Part shown: positions 9,441-19,250 of the stretch, in pieces | Layout: each line of letters starts with the position of its first letter | How positions within the stretch are numbered: the first letter of the stretch is position 1 | Source of the DNA: Rhodocyclaceae bacterium | GTDB lineage: Bacteria > Pseudomonadota > Gammaproteobacteria > Burkholderiales > Rhodocyclaceae | Assembly (NCBI GenBank): GCA_023150275.1 | Contig: JAKLLG010000007.1 | Location: forward strand, 103,862-167,861 | DNA length: 64,000 bases | Direction: 5' to 3' | Program-made: the position numbers and the translations under genes | The notes under the pieces: model-generated | Told to the model about the DNA's origin: nothing | The model's database searches: none | Seen by the model: the letters and a program-made list of their open reading frames with translations, nothing else

Positions 9441-11597
9441 TCAGGCAACCTTGAAGCCGGCAACCGAGCCTTTCAGTTCGGTAGCCAGCGAGGCGAGTTC
9501 GCCGACGGCCTCGGCAGTGCGTTGCGTACCGGCAGTCGCCTGTTCGGTGACGCGCAGAATGTCCTGCATCTTGCTGGCGACACCGGTCGCCGATTGCGCC
9601 GTCTGCTGCGTGTCGGTGGAAATGTTCTCGATGAGGCCGGCAAGCATTTGCGACACGTTGCCGATCTCGGCCAGCGCCTGGCCGGCAGCATCGGAGAGCT
9701 TTGCTCCTTCAACCACACCCTGGGTCGATTGTTCCATGGCCGAGACGGCATCCTGCGTATCGGTCTGAATGGTCTTCACGATCGCCGCGATCTGCTTCGT
9801 GGCTTCCGCGGAACGTTCGGCGAGGCGCTGCACTTCCTCGGCAACCACCGTGAAGCCGCGACCCGCGTCACCGGCGGAGGCCGCCTGGATGGCAGCGTTC
9901 AGCGCGAGCACGTTGGTCTGTTCGGTAATGTCCGAGATCAGTTCCACGATTTCGCCGATCTCCTGCGAGCTTTCGCCGAGGCGCTTGATCCGCTTCGAGG
10001 TTTCCTGGATCTGCTCACGAATTTCGTTCATGCCCTTGATCGAGTCCTGCACGGCGGTCGCGCCCTTCTCGGCAGCGGCCAGCGACTGGCGCGCAACCTG
10101 CGCTGACTGGTTGGCGTTGCTCGACACCTGGGTCATCGAGCGCGCCATGTCCAGCGCCGAGCGGCCGGCATCCTGAATTTCCTGTGACTGCTTTTCCGCA
10201 GCGGCGAGCAGTTCGGCGGAAGTCTGCTGGGCGATCTCGGTGGCGGAGGTCACGCGACCTGCCGCGTCGTTGATACGTCCGACCAGCACGCGCAGTTCTT
10301 CAATCGTGTAGTTGATCGAGTCGGCAATGGCGCCCGTGATGTCTTCCGACACGGTCGCCGTCACGGTCAGATCACCGTCGGCAAGGTCGCCGAGTTCGTT
10401 CATCAGCCGCAGAATGGCGTCCTGGTTGGTCCGGTTAACGCGTTCGGTTTCCTGCCGGCTCTCTTCCGCCTCGCGGGTACGGCGCGCCGAGTCGTCGAGG
10501 TAGACCTTGGCCATCAGGCCGAGAATGGCCAGTGCGAGCGCTCCGAGCACGATCAGCAGCGTGACGTAGCCGGCACGTTCGGCGAGCGCGCTCTGGTAGC
10601 CATCGGCCAGCTTGTCGGTCGCGGCGAGCAGGCCTTCCGAATCGCGGAAGATATTGGCGCCAGCCTGTTTTGCGAGCACCAGTCGCTGCATCGAACCGAG
10701 GATGCCGCCGACCGCAGTCTGGTATTCCTTGAACGTTGCTTCCAGTTCGCTGAGTTTCTGCCTGGAATCCGCATCGGTCGTCGCGGCGATGCGCAGCGTC
10801 TCGCTACCCTTGGTCAGTGCAGCGAGCAGGTCGCGGAAGGTGTTGGTGTCCTTGCCAAGCAGGAAGGCGACTTCCGGGTCGATTGCATCGCCGACGAGCA
10901 GCGCGGAAGCGTTCTTCGCGACCCGCTGCGTCAGCATGACGAGCTGGTTGGCGGCAACGATCTCGCGGGTGCCGGCGCCGACCTGCAGTTTCAGCGCGGC
11001 GACCTGCTCGGAGAGCTCCAGCATCTGCGGGTTCTTTTCGTTGATGGTGGCAACGTCCTTGCCCAGCGAAACCAGGTTCTTCTCCATCTCCAGCAACTGG
11101 CCGGCGTTCCGTTCCGTCTTGTTCCACTCGTCGGTCAGCGACTTCAACTGCTCCTGGACGCTGTCCGGCGACGGAGGCACGTTGGTCTCGCCAATCTGGC
11201 CGCCGCTGGTCAGGCGCTCGATCAGCTGCGAGAAACGGTCACGCGAGTCCTTCAGCTGCTTGAAGGCAACCTGGTTGCCCTGCAGTGCGAGGCTGGAGGC
11301 CTTGGCCAGTCGCTGCGAGAGCATTCGCATTTCGCCGGAGGCCGCCACGTAGGCCGTGCCGTAGCTCGATTCGCGGTTGTCCTGGAAAATCAGTGCCGCG
11401 AGCAGCACGATCACCAGACCCAGCGCGCCGCCAAGAATCTGCAGCTGCTTGTTGACCGAGTACTGATTCAGGAAGCCGATGCTCGCACCGGCCTTCTTCG
11501 TTGTGCCGCCGCCTTCCATGACGGTAGGCGCCGAGATGGTCGCATCCTCCTGCGATTGTTTTCCGCCGAGGCCGGGCAGTTTGAAGTTGAACGCCAT
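9441..11597 (-). CDS. pilJ: PilJ, methyl-accepting transducer of type IV pilus signalling
   Basis: This 718-residue inner-membrane chemoreceptor passes pilus or surface signals to PilI and ChpA. A short cytoplasmic N-terminus is followed by a first membrane helix (residues about 48-70, [20 protein letters not shown]), a periplasmic helical PilJ-type sensor of about 260 residues, a second helix ([20 protein letters not shown]), a HAMP segment ([17 protein letters not shown]) and the MCP signalling hairpin. The hairpin tip [20 protein letters not shown] and [19 protein letters not shown] are canonical. No C-terminal pentapeptide for CheR docking is seen. It lies between pilI and chpA. Confidence 0.95.
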   Translation of the reverse strand: MAFNFKLPGLGGKQSQEDATISAPTVMEGGGTTKKAGASIGFLNQYSVNKQLQILGGALGLVIVLLAALIFQDNRESSYGTAYVAASGEMRMLSQRLAKASSLALQGNQVAFKQLKDSRDRFSQLIERLTSGGQIGETNVPPSPDSVQEQLKSLTDEWNKTERNAGQLLEMEKNLVSLGKDVATINEKNPQMLELSEQVAALKLQVGAGTREIVAANQLVMLTQRVAKNASALLVGDAIDPEVAFLLGKDTNTFRDLLAALTKGSETLRIAATTDADSRQKLSELEATFKEYQTAVGGILGSMQRLVLAKQAGANIFRDSEGLLAATDKLADGYQSALAERAGYVTLLIVLGALALAILGLMAKVYLDDSARRTREAEESRQETERVNRTNQDAILRLMNELGDLADGDLTVTATVSEDITGAIADSINYTIEELRVLVGRINDAAGRVTSATEIAQQTSAELLAAAEKQSQEIQDAGRSALDMARSMTQVSSNANQSAQVARQSLAAAEKGATAVQDSIKGMNEIREQIQETSKRIKRLGESSQEIGEIVELISDITEQTNVLALNAAIQAASAGDAGRGFTVVAEEVQRLAERSAEATKQIAAIVKTIQTDTQDAVSAMEQSTQGVVEGAKLSDAAGQALAEIGNVSQMLAGLIENISTDTQQTAQSATGVASKMQDILRVTEQATAGTQRTAEAVGELASLATELKGSVAGFKVA

Positions 11598-11661
11598 GAA
11601 TCGAGTCTCCGTGTTTCTGTGCGGTTATTTATTGATGCTGTGCAGATTCCGGATCGGCACC

Positions 11662-12174
11662 TCAGGCGCCGATTTCCATGAATACGGGATCAGCCAGCAG
11701 CGCGCGGACATCCAGTCTTTTCCACTCGCGGCCGTCACCATCGACGACACGCCCCATTTCCCATTGATTGTTTTCCGCCGGCGCTGCAACGTCGGAAAAT
11801 TGATCCGGATTCTTGAGGCCCAGCATGCGGTTGACCAGCAGAGCCGCATTGCTGCCGTGGCGGGCTCCGATCAGAAGCAGGCGGGACGCGGCATTCAGCG
11901 GCGTGGGATCGCCCCCGCGCAGCGCCGAAAAATCCGCAACCGAGTACAGGTTGCCGCGAATGTTCGCGATCCCCGAGAACCAGGGTCGGGTCAGCGGGAC
12001 CGGCGTCAGCGGTGGAAGCGGCACGATTTCGCCCGCTTCCGAGAGGTTGAGCAGCCAGTAATCGCTACCGGCCTGCACGCCGAGCAACGCGGGAGAAGCC
12101 TTGCCCTGTGCCGCGCTGGTGAGGCGGGCCGCCAGGTGCTCCTGAAACTCCCTGAGACTGATCTTCTTGGCCAT
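11662..12174 (-). CDS. pilI: PilI, CheW-like coupling protein
   Basis: This is a 170-residue single CheW domain that links PilJ to ChpA. Residues 30-150 carry the usual beta-barrel landmarks: WLLNLSEAGEIVPLPPLTPV, then the CheW signature WFSGIANIRGNLYSVADF, then LLLIGARHGSNAALLVNRMLGL. The ATG at 12174 lies 14 bp after the pilH stop, so translation is probably coupled. A 64-bp gap separates it from pilJ. Confidence 0.93.
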   Translation of the reverse strand: MAKKISLREFQEHLAARLTSAAQGKASPALLGVQAGSDYWLLNLSEAGEIVPLPPLTPVPLTRPWFSGIANIRGNLYSVADFSALRGGDPTPLNAASRLLLIGARHGSNAALLVNRMLGLKNPDQFSDVAAPAENNQWEMGRVVDGDGREWKRLDVRALLADPVFMEIGA

Positions 12175-12188
12175 GCGCTAGCGAATGA

Positions 12189-12551
12189 TCAGAGCGCGGC
12201 GATCTTGCCGAGCAACTCTTCTGGATTGACCGGCTTCACCAGATAATCCTGTGCGCCCTGGCGCAGGCCCCAGATCTTGTCGGTTTCCTGCCCCTTGGAG
12301 GTGCACATCAGGACCGGGATGTTCTTGGTCTCTTCGTCGCGGGTCAGTGTCCGCGTGGCTTGATAGCCGTTCAGACCCGGCATCACGACGTCCATGATGA
12401 TCAGGTCGGGCTTCTCGGCCTTGGCTTTGCTGACCCCTTCTTCACCGCTCTCTGCCGTGACGACCTGGTAGCCGTTCTTGGTAAGCAGGTCGACCATGAA
12501 ATGACGTTCGGTCGGCGAGTCGTCTACAACGAGTATTTTTTTGACGGGCAT
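12189..12551 (-). CDS. pilH: PilH response regulator (stand-alone receiver)
   Basis: The protein is 120 residues, consisting of one receiver domain only. The acidic pocket is in LVVDDSPTE, the phosphoacceptor aspartate in LIIMDVVMPGLNGYQATRTL, the conserved Thr/Ser in VLMCTSKG and the Lys in YLVKPVNPEELLGKI. In Pseudomonas, PilH counters PilG by influencing the retraction motor PilT or acting as a phosphate sink. The second place in the operon and the PGLNGYQATR sequence match PilH rather than PilG. Confidence 0.92.
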   Translation of the reverse strand: MPVKKILVVDDSPTERHFMVDLLTKNGYQVVTAESGEEGVSKAKAEKPDLIIMDVVMPGLNGYQATRTLTRDEETKNIPVLMCTSKGQETDKIWGLRQGAQDYLVKPVNPEELLGKIAAL

Positions 12552-12584
12552 GCTGTACTCCGTGATATCCGTGATGCGAGTTGC

Positions 12585-12983
12585 TTATTGAACCTGTTGC
12601 GGCGCGAAGCTCGCGACCGCCTGCAACAGGCTGTCCTTGGTGAAAGGCTTGGTGAGGTACTGATCGGAACCGACCATGCGACCGCGGGCGCGATCGAACA
12701 GGCCATCCTTGGAAGAAAGCATGATGACGGGCGTCAGACGGAAGCGCGTATTCTTCTTGATCAGCGCGCAAGTCTGGTAGCCATCGAGGCGCGGCATCAT
12801 GATGTCGCAGAAGATGATGTCGGGCTGGTGATCGGCAATCTTGGCCAGGGCGTCGAAGCCGTCCTCGGCGAGCAGCACCTGACAGCCCGCCTGCACCAGA
12901 AAGATCTCTGCACTACGCCGAATGGTGTTGCTGTCGTCAATCACCATGACCTTGACGCCGCGCAAGTTAGCAGCTTCAGCCAA
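12585..12983 (-). CDS. pilG: PilG response regulator (stand-alone receiver; TTG start)
   Basis: This 132-residue receiver domain promotes pilus extension, in other systems through PilB. The phosphoacceptor block IIFCDIMMPRLDGYQTCALI, then VIMLSSKDGLFDRARGRMVG and YLTKPFTKDSLLQAV are diagnostic of PilG. The start appears to be TTG at 12983: no in-frame ATG precedes the conserved KVMVIDDSNTIRR, and a strong GGAGG sits exactly six bases upstream. It is the first gene of the pilGHIJ-chpA operon, so the rare start may limit expression of the whole set. Confidence 0.9.
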   Translation of the reverse strand: MAEAANLRGVKVMVIDDSNTIRRSAEIFLVQAGCQVLLAEDGFDALAKIADHQPDIIFCDIMMPRLDGYQTCALIKKNTRFRLTPVIMLSSKDGLFDRARGRMVGSDQYLTKPFTKDSLLQAVASFAPQQVQ

Positions 12984-13228
12984 TTCCTTCCTCCATGTCG
13001 CCGGCGTTTAAATGTCGCTTATGAATGCTTCCGGGCCGGCACCAGCCCTTTATACGCGCTAACTATACCGTAACTCATAGGAATTGCGACCATTAAGCAT
13101 AGCCAGAGATGCGTTGCTGCACTGCAGTGTACGTTTCGGAGTCCCGCCGGCGTCCGTGGCGGATCGGTTAGAATCCGCTTCCACACCCTTCGGAATCAGG
13201 ATTCCACGGCGTCTCGCCGACCTCACGC
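12984..13228. other. Divergent promoter region between pilG and thiD
   Basis: These 245 bp contain no convincing ORF. The minus strand has the pilG Shine-Dalgarno GGAGG and a possible -10 TATAGT (13062-13067), without a convincing -35. I see no TPP riboswitch ahead of thiD, unlike thiC further on, and no rubredoxin gene. Confidence 0.5.
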
Positions 13229-14101
13229 ATGAACCAGATCGTTCCCCAGAAATCGCCTGCCGTCCAGGCTGCCCCACCGATCGTGCTCGTCTTTGCAGCC
13301 AGCGATCCCTCTGGTGGCGCCGGCATCCAGGCCGACATCATGACCCTGTCGTCGATGGGCTGTCACCCGCTCTCGGTGATCACGGCAGTGACGGTGCAGG
13401 ACACGCTGGGCGTCGAGGCCGTGCTGCCGATCGACGCCGATTGGGTCGAGGATCAGGCGCGGGCCGTCCTAGAGGATATGCCGGTCGCGGCGTTCAAGAT
13501 CGGCCTCGTCGGCAGCGTCGAAAATGTTTCGATCATCGCCGAGATCGTCTCCGACTATCCTGACATACCACTGGTGTTCGACCCGGTGCTCGCCTCCGGG
13601 CGCGGCGATGAACTCGCCAACGACGAAGTGCTGGTCGCCATGCGCGAAATGCTGTTGCCGCAGACCACGGTGCTGACACCAAACAGCATGGAAGCCCGCC
13701 GGCTTGCCGAGGAGGATGACGACGAGGAGTCCCCCGACCTTGCCATCTGTGCGCAACGACTGATCGCCGAGGGCTGCGAGTACGTGCTGGTGACCGGCAC
13801 GCACGAGAACACTGCCAAGGTGATCAACACGCTGCATGGCGAGAACGGGCAGATTCGCAGCGATCGCTGGGATCGCCTGCCGGGCAGCTATCACGGGTCG
13901 GGGTGCACCCTCGCCTCGGCGATCGCGGCCAATCTGGCGAATGGCCTCGACGTCGCCGACGCCGTGCGCGATGCGCAGGAATACACCTGGCAGGCGCTGG
14001 CTGCCGGCTTCCGTCCCGGCATGGGGCAGTTCCTGCCCGATCGGTTTTTCTGGGCCCGTGCCGGTGCCGGTGAGGAAGACAACGACGATGCCGCCTCGTG
14101 A
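13229..14101 (+). CDS. thiD: Hydroxymethylpyrimidine/phosphomethylpyrimidine kinase
   Basis: This ribokinase-fold enzyme phosphorylates HMP and HMP-P in thiamine synthesis and has 290 residues. The substrate loop [16 protein letters not shown] lies at residues 22-37. The ATP-binding/catalytic loop [16 protein letters not shown] is near residue 225. The C-terminus is slightly extended with an acidic tail. The thiD stop overlaps the start of thiE by 14 bp, and thiE overlaps hemL, so all three are one transcript. It supplies HMP-PP for ThiE, and thiC elsewhere in the window makes its substrate. Confidence 0.95.
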   Translation: MNQIVPQKSPAVQAAPPIVLVFAASDPSGGAGIQADIMTLSSMGCHPLSVITAVTVQDTLGVEAVLPIDADWVEDQARAVLEDMPVAAFKIGLVGSVENVSIIAEIVSDYPDIPLVFDPVLASGRGDELANDEVLVAMREMLLPQTTVLTPNSMEARRLAEEDDDEESPDLAICAQRLIAEGCEYVLVTGTHENTAKVINTLHGENGQIRSDRWDRLPGSYHGSGCTLASAIAANLANGLDVADAVRDAQEYTWQALAAGFRPGMGQFLPDRFFWARAGAGEEDNDDAAS

Positions 14102-14726
14102 GCGCCTGCGCGGGCTCTACGCAGTCACGCCGGACGACGCGGATGAACCGCAGCTGCTGAACGCAGTGCGCGCAGCGCTGGAAGGCGGCGTGCGCCTGCT
14201 GCAGTACCGCGACAAGACTGCCGATGCCGCGCGTCGGCAGCGACTGGCGATGGCGTTGCGCCAGCGCTGCAGTGAATTCGATGCCTGCCTGATCGTCAAT
14301 GACGACGTGGCACTCGCCGTCGCCATCGCTGCCGACGGCGTGCACCTCGGCGCCGACGATGGCGATCTCGCCGCCGCGCGCCGGGCGCTGCCCGCCGGCA
14401 TGCTGCTTGGCGCCTCGTGCTACGCCGATCCAGAACGCGCCCGTGCCGCAGTGGCCGCCGGCGCCGATTACGTCGCCTTCGGCGCCGTCTGCCCGTCGCC
14501 GACCAAGCCGCAGGCAGTGCGGGCACCGCTCGATCTCTTTTCCCGCTGGCGTGCCGAATCCACCGTGCCGGCGTGCGCCATCGGCGGCATCACGCTGGCC
14601 GCGGCACCGCACATCATCGCGGCCGGCGCCGGCATGCTCGCCGTCATCACCGATCTTTTTGGCGCGCCGGATATCGTCCGGCGCGCTGCCGACTACCAAC
14701 GATTGTTCGAGGAGCAACCCGCATGA
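14088..14726 (+). CDS. thiE: Thiamine-phosphate synthase
   Basis: ThiE joins HMP-PP and thiazole phosphate to thiamine phosphate. The protein has 212 residues and a TIM-barrel fold. Landmarks are [22 protein letters not shown] (about 38-50), [20 protein letters not shown] (about 68-87), [29 protein letters not shown] and [20 protein letters not shown]. The ATG at 14088 lies inside the last codons of thiD, which explains why it is easily missed. Its stop overlaps the hemL ATG (ATGA). Confidence 0.94.
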   Translation: MPPRERLRGLYAVTPDDADEPQLLNAVRAALEGGVRLLQYRDKTADAARRQRLAMALRQRCSEFDACLIVNDDVALAVAIAADGVHLGADDGDLAAARRALPAGMLLGASCYADPERARAAVAAGADYVAFGAVCPSPTKPQAVRAPLDLFSRWRAESTVPACAIGGITLAAAPHIIAAGAGMLAVITDLFGAPDIVRRAADYQRLFEEQPA

Positions 14727-16003
14727 CCTCTCGCAACCAGCAACTCTTTGAAGCCGCCCAGCGGCACATTCCCGGCGGCGTCAACTCGCCGGTGCGCGCC
14801 TTCCGCTCGGTCGGCGGCGCCCCCTGCTTCTTCCGGGAAGGCAAGGGCCCGCACGTGTGGGATGCCGACGGCAAGCGCTATACCGACTACGTCGGCTCGT
14901 GGGGGCCGCTGATCCTCGGCCATGCGCATCCGGACGTCGTCAAGGCGGTGCAGGAATCGGCTGCGCGCGGCCTTTCCTTCGGCGCCCCGACCGAAGCCGA
15001 GATCGAAATCGCCGATCTGCTCTGCGAGCTGCTGCCGAGCATGGAGATGGTGCGCCTGGTTTCCTCCGGCACCGAGGCGACGATGAGCGCCATCCGCCTC
15101 GCCCGCGGTTATACCGGCCGCGACGTGCTGATCAAGTTCGAGGGTTGCTACCACGGCCATTCGGATTCGCTGCTGGTGAAGGCGGGCTCCGGCCTGCTGA
15201 CCTTCGGCAACCCGTCCTCGGGCGGCGTGCCGGCCGACCTCGCGCAGCACACGATGGTGCTCGACTACAACAATCCGCAACAACTGGCCGAGGCGTTTGC
15301 CAGGCATCCGGACCGCATCGCTGCGGTGATCGTCGAGCCGGTGGTCGGCAACATGAACCTGATCGCGCCGACGCCGGAATTCCTCAAGGCCATGCGCGAG
15401 CTGTGCACGCAGTACGGTGCCGTGCTGATCTTCGACGAAGTGATGACCGGCTTCCGCGTCGGCCCACAGTGTGCGCAGGGCTACTACGGCATCACGCCGG
15501 ACATGACGACGCTGGGCAAGGTGATCGGTGGCGGCATGCCGGTCGGCGCTTTCGGCGGCAAGCGCGAGATCATGGAAAAGATCGCCCCGCTCGGCCCGGT
15601 CTATCAGGCCGGTACCCTCTCGGGCAACCCGGTGGCGGTGGCCGCCGGCCTCGCGACGCTGAAGCTGATTCGTCAGCCCGGCTTCTATGAAGCGCTGACG
15701 AAGAAGACCTTGCGCCTGACCGACGGCCTGACCGCGGCCGCGAAGAAGCGTGGCGTCGATTTCGTCGCCCAGTCGGTCGGTGGCATGTTCGGCCTCTACT
15801 TCGCCAAGGCCTGTCCGGCCACCTACGCCGAGGTGATGGCATGCGACAAGGATGCCTTCAACCGCTTCTTCCACGCCATGCTAGATGCCGGCCACTACTT
15901 CGCGCCGTCGGCCTTCGAGGCCGGTTTCGTCTCGGCGGCGCACAGTGAAGCCGATATAGACGCGACGATCGCGGCGGCCGACGCCTGGTTTGCGCAGCGG
16001 TAG
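14723..16003 (+). CDS. hemL: Glutamate-1-semialdehyde 2,1-aminomutase
   Basis: This PLP enzyme makes 5-aminolevulinate, the C5-pathway precursor of haem and of the corrin ring that the cobC/cbiB genes here help complete. The protein has 426 residues and starts at the ATGA overlap with thiE. Landmarks are [56 protein letters not shown], and the PLP lysine K266 in [18 protein letters not shown]. It ends one base before the convergent mgtE stop, with no terminator between them. The thiD-thiE-hemL order recurs in related bacteria. Confidence 0.96.
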   Translation: MTSRNQQLFEAAQRHIPGGVNSPVRAFRSVGGAPCFFREGKGPHVWDADGKRYTDYVGSWGPLILGHAHPDVVKAVQESAARGLSFGAPTEAEIEIADLLCELLPSMEMVRLVSSGTEATMSAIRLARGYTGRDVLIKFEGCYHGHSDSLLVKAGSGLLTFGNPSSGGVPADLAQHTMVLDYNNPQQLAEAFARHPDRIAAVIVEPVVGNMNLIAPTPEFLKAMRELCTQYGAVLIFDEVMTGFRVGPQCAQGYYGITPDMTTLGKVIGGGMPVGAFGGKREIMEKIAPLGPVYQAGTLSGNPVAVAAGLATLKLIRQPGFYEALTKKTLRLTDGLTAAAKKRGVDFVAQSVGGMFGLYFAKACPATYAEVMACDKDAFNRFFHAMLDAGHYFAPSAFEAGFVSAAHSEADIDATIAAADAWFAQR

Positions 16004-17446
16004 TTAAAGAAGGAACAACGTTGCCAGTCCGAGGAAGATCAGGAAGCCGCCCGAGTCGGTGAGCGCGGTGATCATCACCGAGCCGCCGATGGCCGGATCG
16101 CCGCCCAGTTTCAGGCGCATGATCGGGATGGCGACGCCGGCAAGGGCTGCGAGCAGCAGGTTCAGCGTCATCGCTGCCGTCATCACCAGCCCGAGCTGGG
16201 CGCTGCCGTAGAGCCACCACGAGACCATGCCGAGCAGACCGCCCCAGAGCACGCCGTTGATCAGCGCGACGCCGAGTTCCTTCTTCAGCAGCCGGTTCAG
16301 CGCATCGGGCTGTACCTGGCCCATGGCGATGGCGCGCACGATCATCGTGATTGTCTGATTGCCCGAGTTGCCGCCGATACCGGCGACAATCGGCATCAGC
16401 GCAGCGAGCGCCACCAGCTTCTCGATCGAGCCCTCGAATGCGCCGATCACGCGCGACGCGACGAAGGCGGTAACGAGGTTGACGGCCAGCCACGCCCAGC
16501 GGTTCTTCACCGAGTCGATCACCGGCGCAAAGATGTCCTCCTCTTCACGCAGGCCGGCCTGCGCCAGTTGTTCGCTTTCGGCTTCTTCGCGGATCAGGTC
16601 GACCACCGCATTGACGGTGACGCGCCCGACCAGCTTGTGCTCCGGGTCCACCACCGGCGCCGAAACAAGGTCGTAACGTTCGAAGGCCTGCGCCGCCTCG
16701 TCCGCAAAGTCGTCGGGTTGCAGTTCGGCGCACTCGGTCTGCATCAGCGTACCGACCTCGACCTCGGGGTCGTTGACCAACAGCACGTTCAGGGGCAGCA
16801 CGCCCAGCAGGCGATCGTCGCGGTCAACGACGAAGAGCTGGTCGGTATGGTCGGGCAGTTCGTCGAAGCGGCGCAGGTAGCGGAGCACCACTTCCAGCGT
16901 CACGTCCTCGCGCACCGTGACCATGTCAAAGTCCATGATCGCGCCGACCGTATCCTCGGGGTAGGACATCGCCGCGCGCAATTGCTCGCGTTCTTCCGCC
17001 GACAGCGAACGGAAGACATCCTCGATCACCTCCTGCGGCAGGTCGGGTGCGAGGTCGGCCAGTTCGTCGGTGTCCAGGCTTTCGGCGGCGGCGCGCAGTT
17101 CGGCCGGCGCCATCGATTCGATCAGCGATTCGCGAACAGCGTCGGAAACTTCGAGCAGGATTTCGCCGTCACGCTCGGCGCGTACCAGATCCCAGACGAC
17201 AAGACGATCGTCCGGCGGCAAGGCCTCCAGAATGTAGGCGATGTCGGCCGGGTGCATCTTGTCCAGCCGTGCGTGCATCTGCCCAAGATGCTGCTTATGC
17301 ACCAGATCCTCGACCAGATCGTGGCGCGGCATTTCCTGGCGGTGCACGAGGCCTTCCACCAGACGGTGCTTTGCCAGAAGTTCCTGCACCTCTTCCAGAT
17401 GAGCCTGCAGTTCTTCGGCGTCGGCGTGTTCGAGCTTGTCGTTCAT
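16004..17446 (-). CDS. mgtE: MgtE magnesium transporter/channel
   Basis: This 480-residue Mg2+ channel of the MgtE (SLC41-like) family has an N-terminal superhelical domain (residues about 20-130, LHPADIAYILEALPPDDR-like repeats), a CBS pair (about 135-255), a linking helix and five C-terminal membrane helices containing MPIVAGIGGNSGNQTITMIV and LAGVAIPIMRLK of the pore. The family closes when Mg2+ binds the cytosolic domains. I start it at the ATG at 17446, which has GGAG six bases ahead, rather than the in-frame ATG six codons upstream. A structured leader with a small ORF precedes it. Confidence 0.94.
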   Translation of the reverse strand: MNDKLEHADAEELQAHLEEVQELLAKHRLVEGLVHRQEMPRHDLVEDLVHKQHLGQMHARLDKMHPADIAYILEALPPDDRLVVWDLVRAERDGEILLEVSDAVRESLIESMAPAELRAAAESLDTDELADLAPDLPQEVIEDVFRSLSAEEREQLRAAMSYPEDTVGAIMDFDMVTVREDVTLEVVLRYLRRFDELPDHTDQLFVVDRDDRLLGVLPLNVLLVNDPEVEVGTLMQTECAELQPDDFADEAAQAFERYDLVSAPVVDPEHKLVGRVTVNAVVDLIREEAESEQLAQAGLREEEDIFAPVIDSVKNRWAWLAVNLVTAFVASRVIGAFEGSIEKLVALAALMPIVAGIGGNSGNQTITMIVRAIAMGQVQPDALNRLLKKELGVALINGVLWGGLLGMVSWWLYGSAQLGLVMTAAMTLNLLLAALAGVAIPIMRLKLGGDPAIGGSVMITALTDSGGFLIFLGLATLFLL

Positions 17447-17551
17447 CCATGCTCCAGCCGGCATGTCATCGACACGCCGCGAATGCGGACGCCAGGCATC
17501 CGCAGGTCACACTGAATGGTCGCTCGGGGGAAGGGGGTGTTTCCGAAGGCG

Positions 17552-17662
17552 CACCATCCTGCTTTCAGGGGGCAGGATGGTGGCGAAAAGCCGTTATCCT
17601 GCCATGGTGCCGGCCAGGGCCGGCGAGTTGCTACATGGGCAACTGTCCATGGGGATGACTCC
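17552..17662 (-). promoter_or_regulatory. Structured mgtE leader with a small upstream ORF
   Basis: About 100-210 bases ahead of mgtE, the minus strand holds a small ORF (17594-17650) coding for MDSCPCSNSPALAGTMAG, with GGAG eight bases before its ATG. A GCCGGCC/GGCCGGC dyad lies inside it. It is followed by an 11-bp perfect hairpin (arms 17552-17562 and 17572-17582, CACCATCCTGC). There is no U-run, so the hairpin is not a simple terminator. The layout suggests a leader-peptide or RNA switch for mgtE. It does not match the M-box consensus I know. Function is inferred. Confidence 0.45.
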
Positions 17663-17730
17663 GGAAATGAGATGGCGCGGAGTGTACAACGATTTGCCGC
17701 GATTGTGGCTACCAGCCAACAGCGGCATTG

Positions 17731-18426
17731 TCACGGAATCCGCGCCGACGGCATGCGTGACAGGATCACGTCGCTCTTTCTGGCGAGTCCTGGCGTGTTC
17801 CGGTTGCGGTCGTAGAAGCGCGGGCTCGGCACCATCGCCGCAAGTCGCGCGGCCTGCTCGGCGGAAAGCTGGCTGGCCGGGATGTTGTAGTAATGCCGCG
17901 CGGCCGCCTCGGCGCCGAAAACGCCGTTGCCCCACTCGATCACGTTCAGATAGACCTCAAGGATGCGGCGCTTGTCCCAGGTCGCCTCGATCATCAGCGT
18001 GATCACGGCCTCCTCGCCCTTCCTCAGCAACGAGCGTTCCGGCGAAAGAAAAAGATTCTTCGCCAGCTGCTGCGTGATGGTCGAGCCGCCAGCGACCGCG
18101 CGGCCCTTCTTCTCGTTCTTCTCCATCGCCTTCTGGATGCCGTCCCAGTCGAAGCCGTAGTGCTGCATGAACTTTCCGTCCTCGGCGGCAACAAGTGCGC
18201 GCTTGAGATGCGGCGAAATGTGCGTATACGGCAACCATTGCTTCTTCAGCTGAGCTTCGAGCCGCTTCTCGCGCAGTGCATCGAGGCGGATCTCCATGAA
18301 ACTGGTCATGTCCGGATCAAAGTGCCGCCAGTAGCTCACCCAGCCGAGCAGCCACAGCAGGTAGGCCGCCAGCAGGGCGAGCAGCGTCAGGACAATGCGA
18401 CGCAGCCAGTGTGCCGCCTGTTTCAC
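17731..18426 (-). CDS. mtgA: Monofunctional biosynthetic peptidoglycan glycosyltransferase
   Basis: MtgA polymerises lipid II into glycan strands in the periplasm. This 231-residue GT51 enzyme has an N-terminal membrane anchor (residues 11-30, [20 protein letters not shown]), the catalytic glutamate E82 in [19 protein letters not shown], then [20 protein letters not shown] and [20 protein letters not shown]. The start is GTG at 18426, whose GTGA overlaps the aroE stop. The open frame continues upstream inside aroE but is not coding there. Confidence 0.94.
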   Translation of the reverse strand: MKQAAHWLRRIVLTLLALLAAYLLWLLGWVSYWRHFDPDMTSFMEIRLDALREKRLEAQLKKQWLPYTHISPHLKRALVAAEDGKFMQHYGFDWDGIQKAMEKNEKKGRAVAGGSTITQQLAKNLFLSPERSLLRKGEEAVITLMIEATWDKRRILEVYLNVIEWGNGVFGAEAAARHYYNIPASQLSAEQAARLAAMVPSPRFYDRNRNTPGLARKSDVILSRMPSARIP

Positions 18427-19238
18427 GATATGCGCAGTGCCGCCAGCACCGTTTGCGTCGGCGGCCGCAGGCCGCGCCAGACGAAGAAGGCCTCGGCCGC
18501 CTGTCCGACCAGCATGCCGAGGCCATCGGAAAGACGCGCAACGCCCTGCGCCCGCGCCAGCGCGAGGAACGGGGTGTCGCCCTTGCCGTACATCATGTCG
18601 TAGGCCAGCGCACCGCTTGCAAACACGCCGGGCGGCAGCGGCGGCACGTCGCCGCCCAGGCTGGCCGAAGTCGCATTGATTACGACATCGAAGCCGCGCC
18701 CCGCAAGCGCCGCATAGCCGCAAGCCCCGACCGCACCCAGCGAAGCAAAATGCCCGGCCAGCGCTTCGGCCTTGGCCGCTGTGCGATTCGCGATCACGAT
18801 CTGCGCCGGCTGCTCGGCGAGCAGCGGGCCGAGCGCACCGCGTGCCGCGCCGCCAGCGCCGAGCAGCAGGATACGGCGGTCCGTCAGGGCGGCCTGCAGG
18901 TTGTCGAGCAGATCGCGGACGAGACCGGCCCCATCAGTGTTGTCACCCAAGACGCCTTTGTCATCGAAACTCAGCGTATTCACTGCACCGGCGAGTTGCG
19001 CGCGCGGCGTCAGCCGGTCGCAGAGGCGAAACGCCTCTTCCTTGAAGGGCACTGTCACGTTGGCGCCGCGCCCGCCCTCGGCGATGAAGTCGCGTACCGC
19101 CGCCGCAAAGCCGTCGAGTGGCGCCAGCCGTGCCTCATAGACGATGTCCTCGCCGGTCAGCTGCGCAAAGCGGGTATGAATCGCAGGCGACTTGCTGTGC
19201 CCGATGGGGTTGCCGAAAACGCAGTAGCGGTCAGCCAT
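18423..19238 (-). CDS. aroE: Shikimate 5-dehydrogenase
   Basis: AroE is the NADPH-dependent reductase of 3-dehydroshikimate in the shikimate pathway. The protein has 271 residues. The substrate-binding block [18 protein letters not shown] lies at 8-25, the catalytic lysine K66 is in [11 protein letters not shown], the NADP loop [13 protein letters not shown] is at 124-136, the NRT motif is in [14 protein letters not shown], and [11 protein letters not shown] lies near the end. It follows tonB by 12 bp and overlaps mtgA by 4 bp. Confidence 0.95.
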   Translation of the reverse strand: MADRYCVFGNPIGHSKSPAIHTRFAQLTGEDIVYEARLAPLDGFAAAVRDFIAEGGRGANVTVPFKEEAFRLCDRLTPRAQLAGAVNTLSFDDKGVLGDNTDGAGLVRDLLDNLQAALTDRRILLLGAGGAARGALGPLLAEQPAQIVIANRTAAKAEALAGHFASLGAVGACGYAALAGRGFDVVINATSASLGGDVPPLPPGVFASGALAYDMMYGKGDTPFLALARAQGVARLSDGLGMLVGQAAEAFFVWRGLRPPTQTVLAALRIS

Positions 19239-19250
19239 TCGCGGTGTTGT

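Noticed and set aside
8172..10106. A 644-codon plus-strand frame opposite chpA and pilJ
   Set aside because: Same reason. The minus strand carries intact chemosensory domains throughout.
12984..13228. TPP riboswitch ahead of thiD, or a rubredoxin gene before pilG
   Set aside because: Neither the THI-box words nor the CxxCGxxYD motif of rubredoxin is found.
17447..17730. M-box magnesium riboswitch ahead of mgtE
   Set aside because: The conserved M-box words are missing. The leader has a small ORF and a different hairpin, reported separately.
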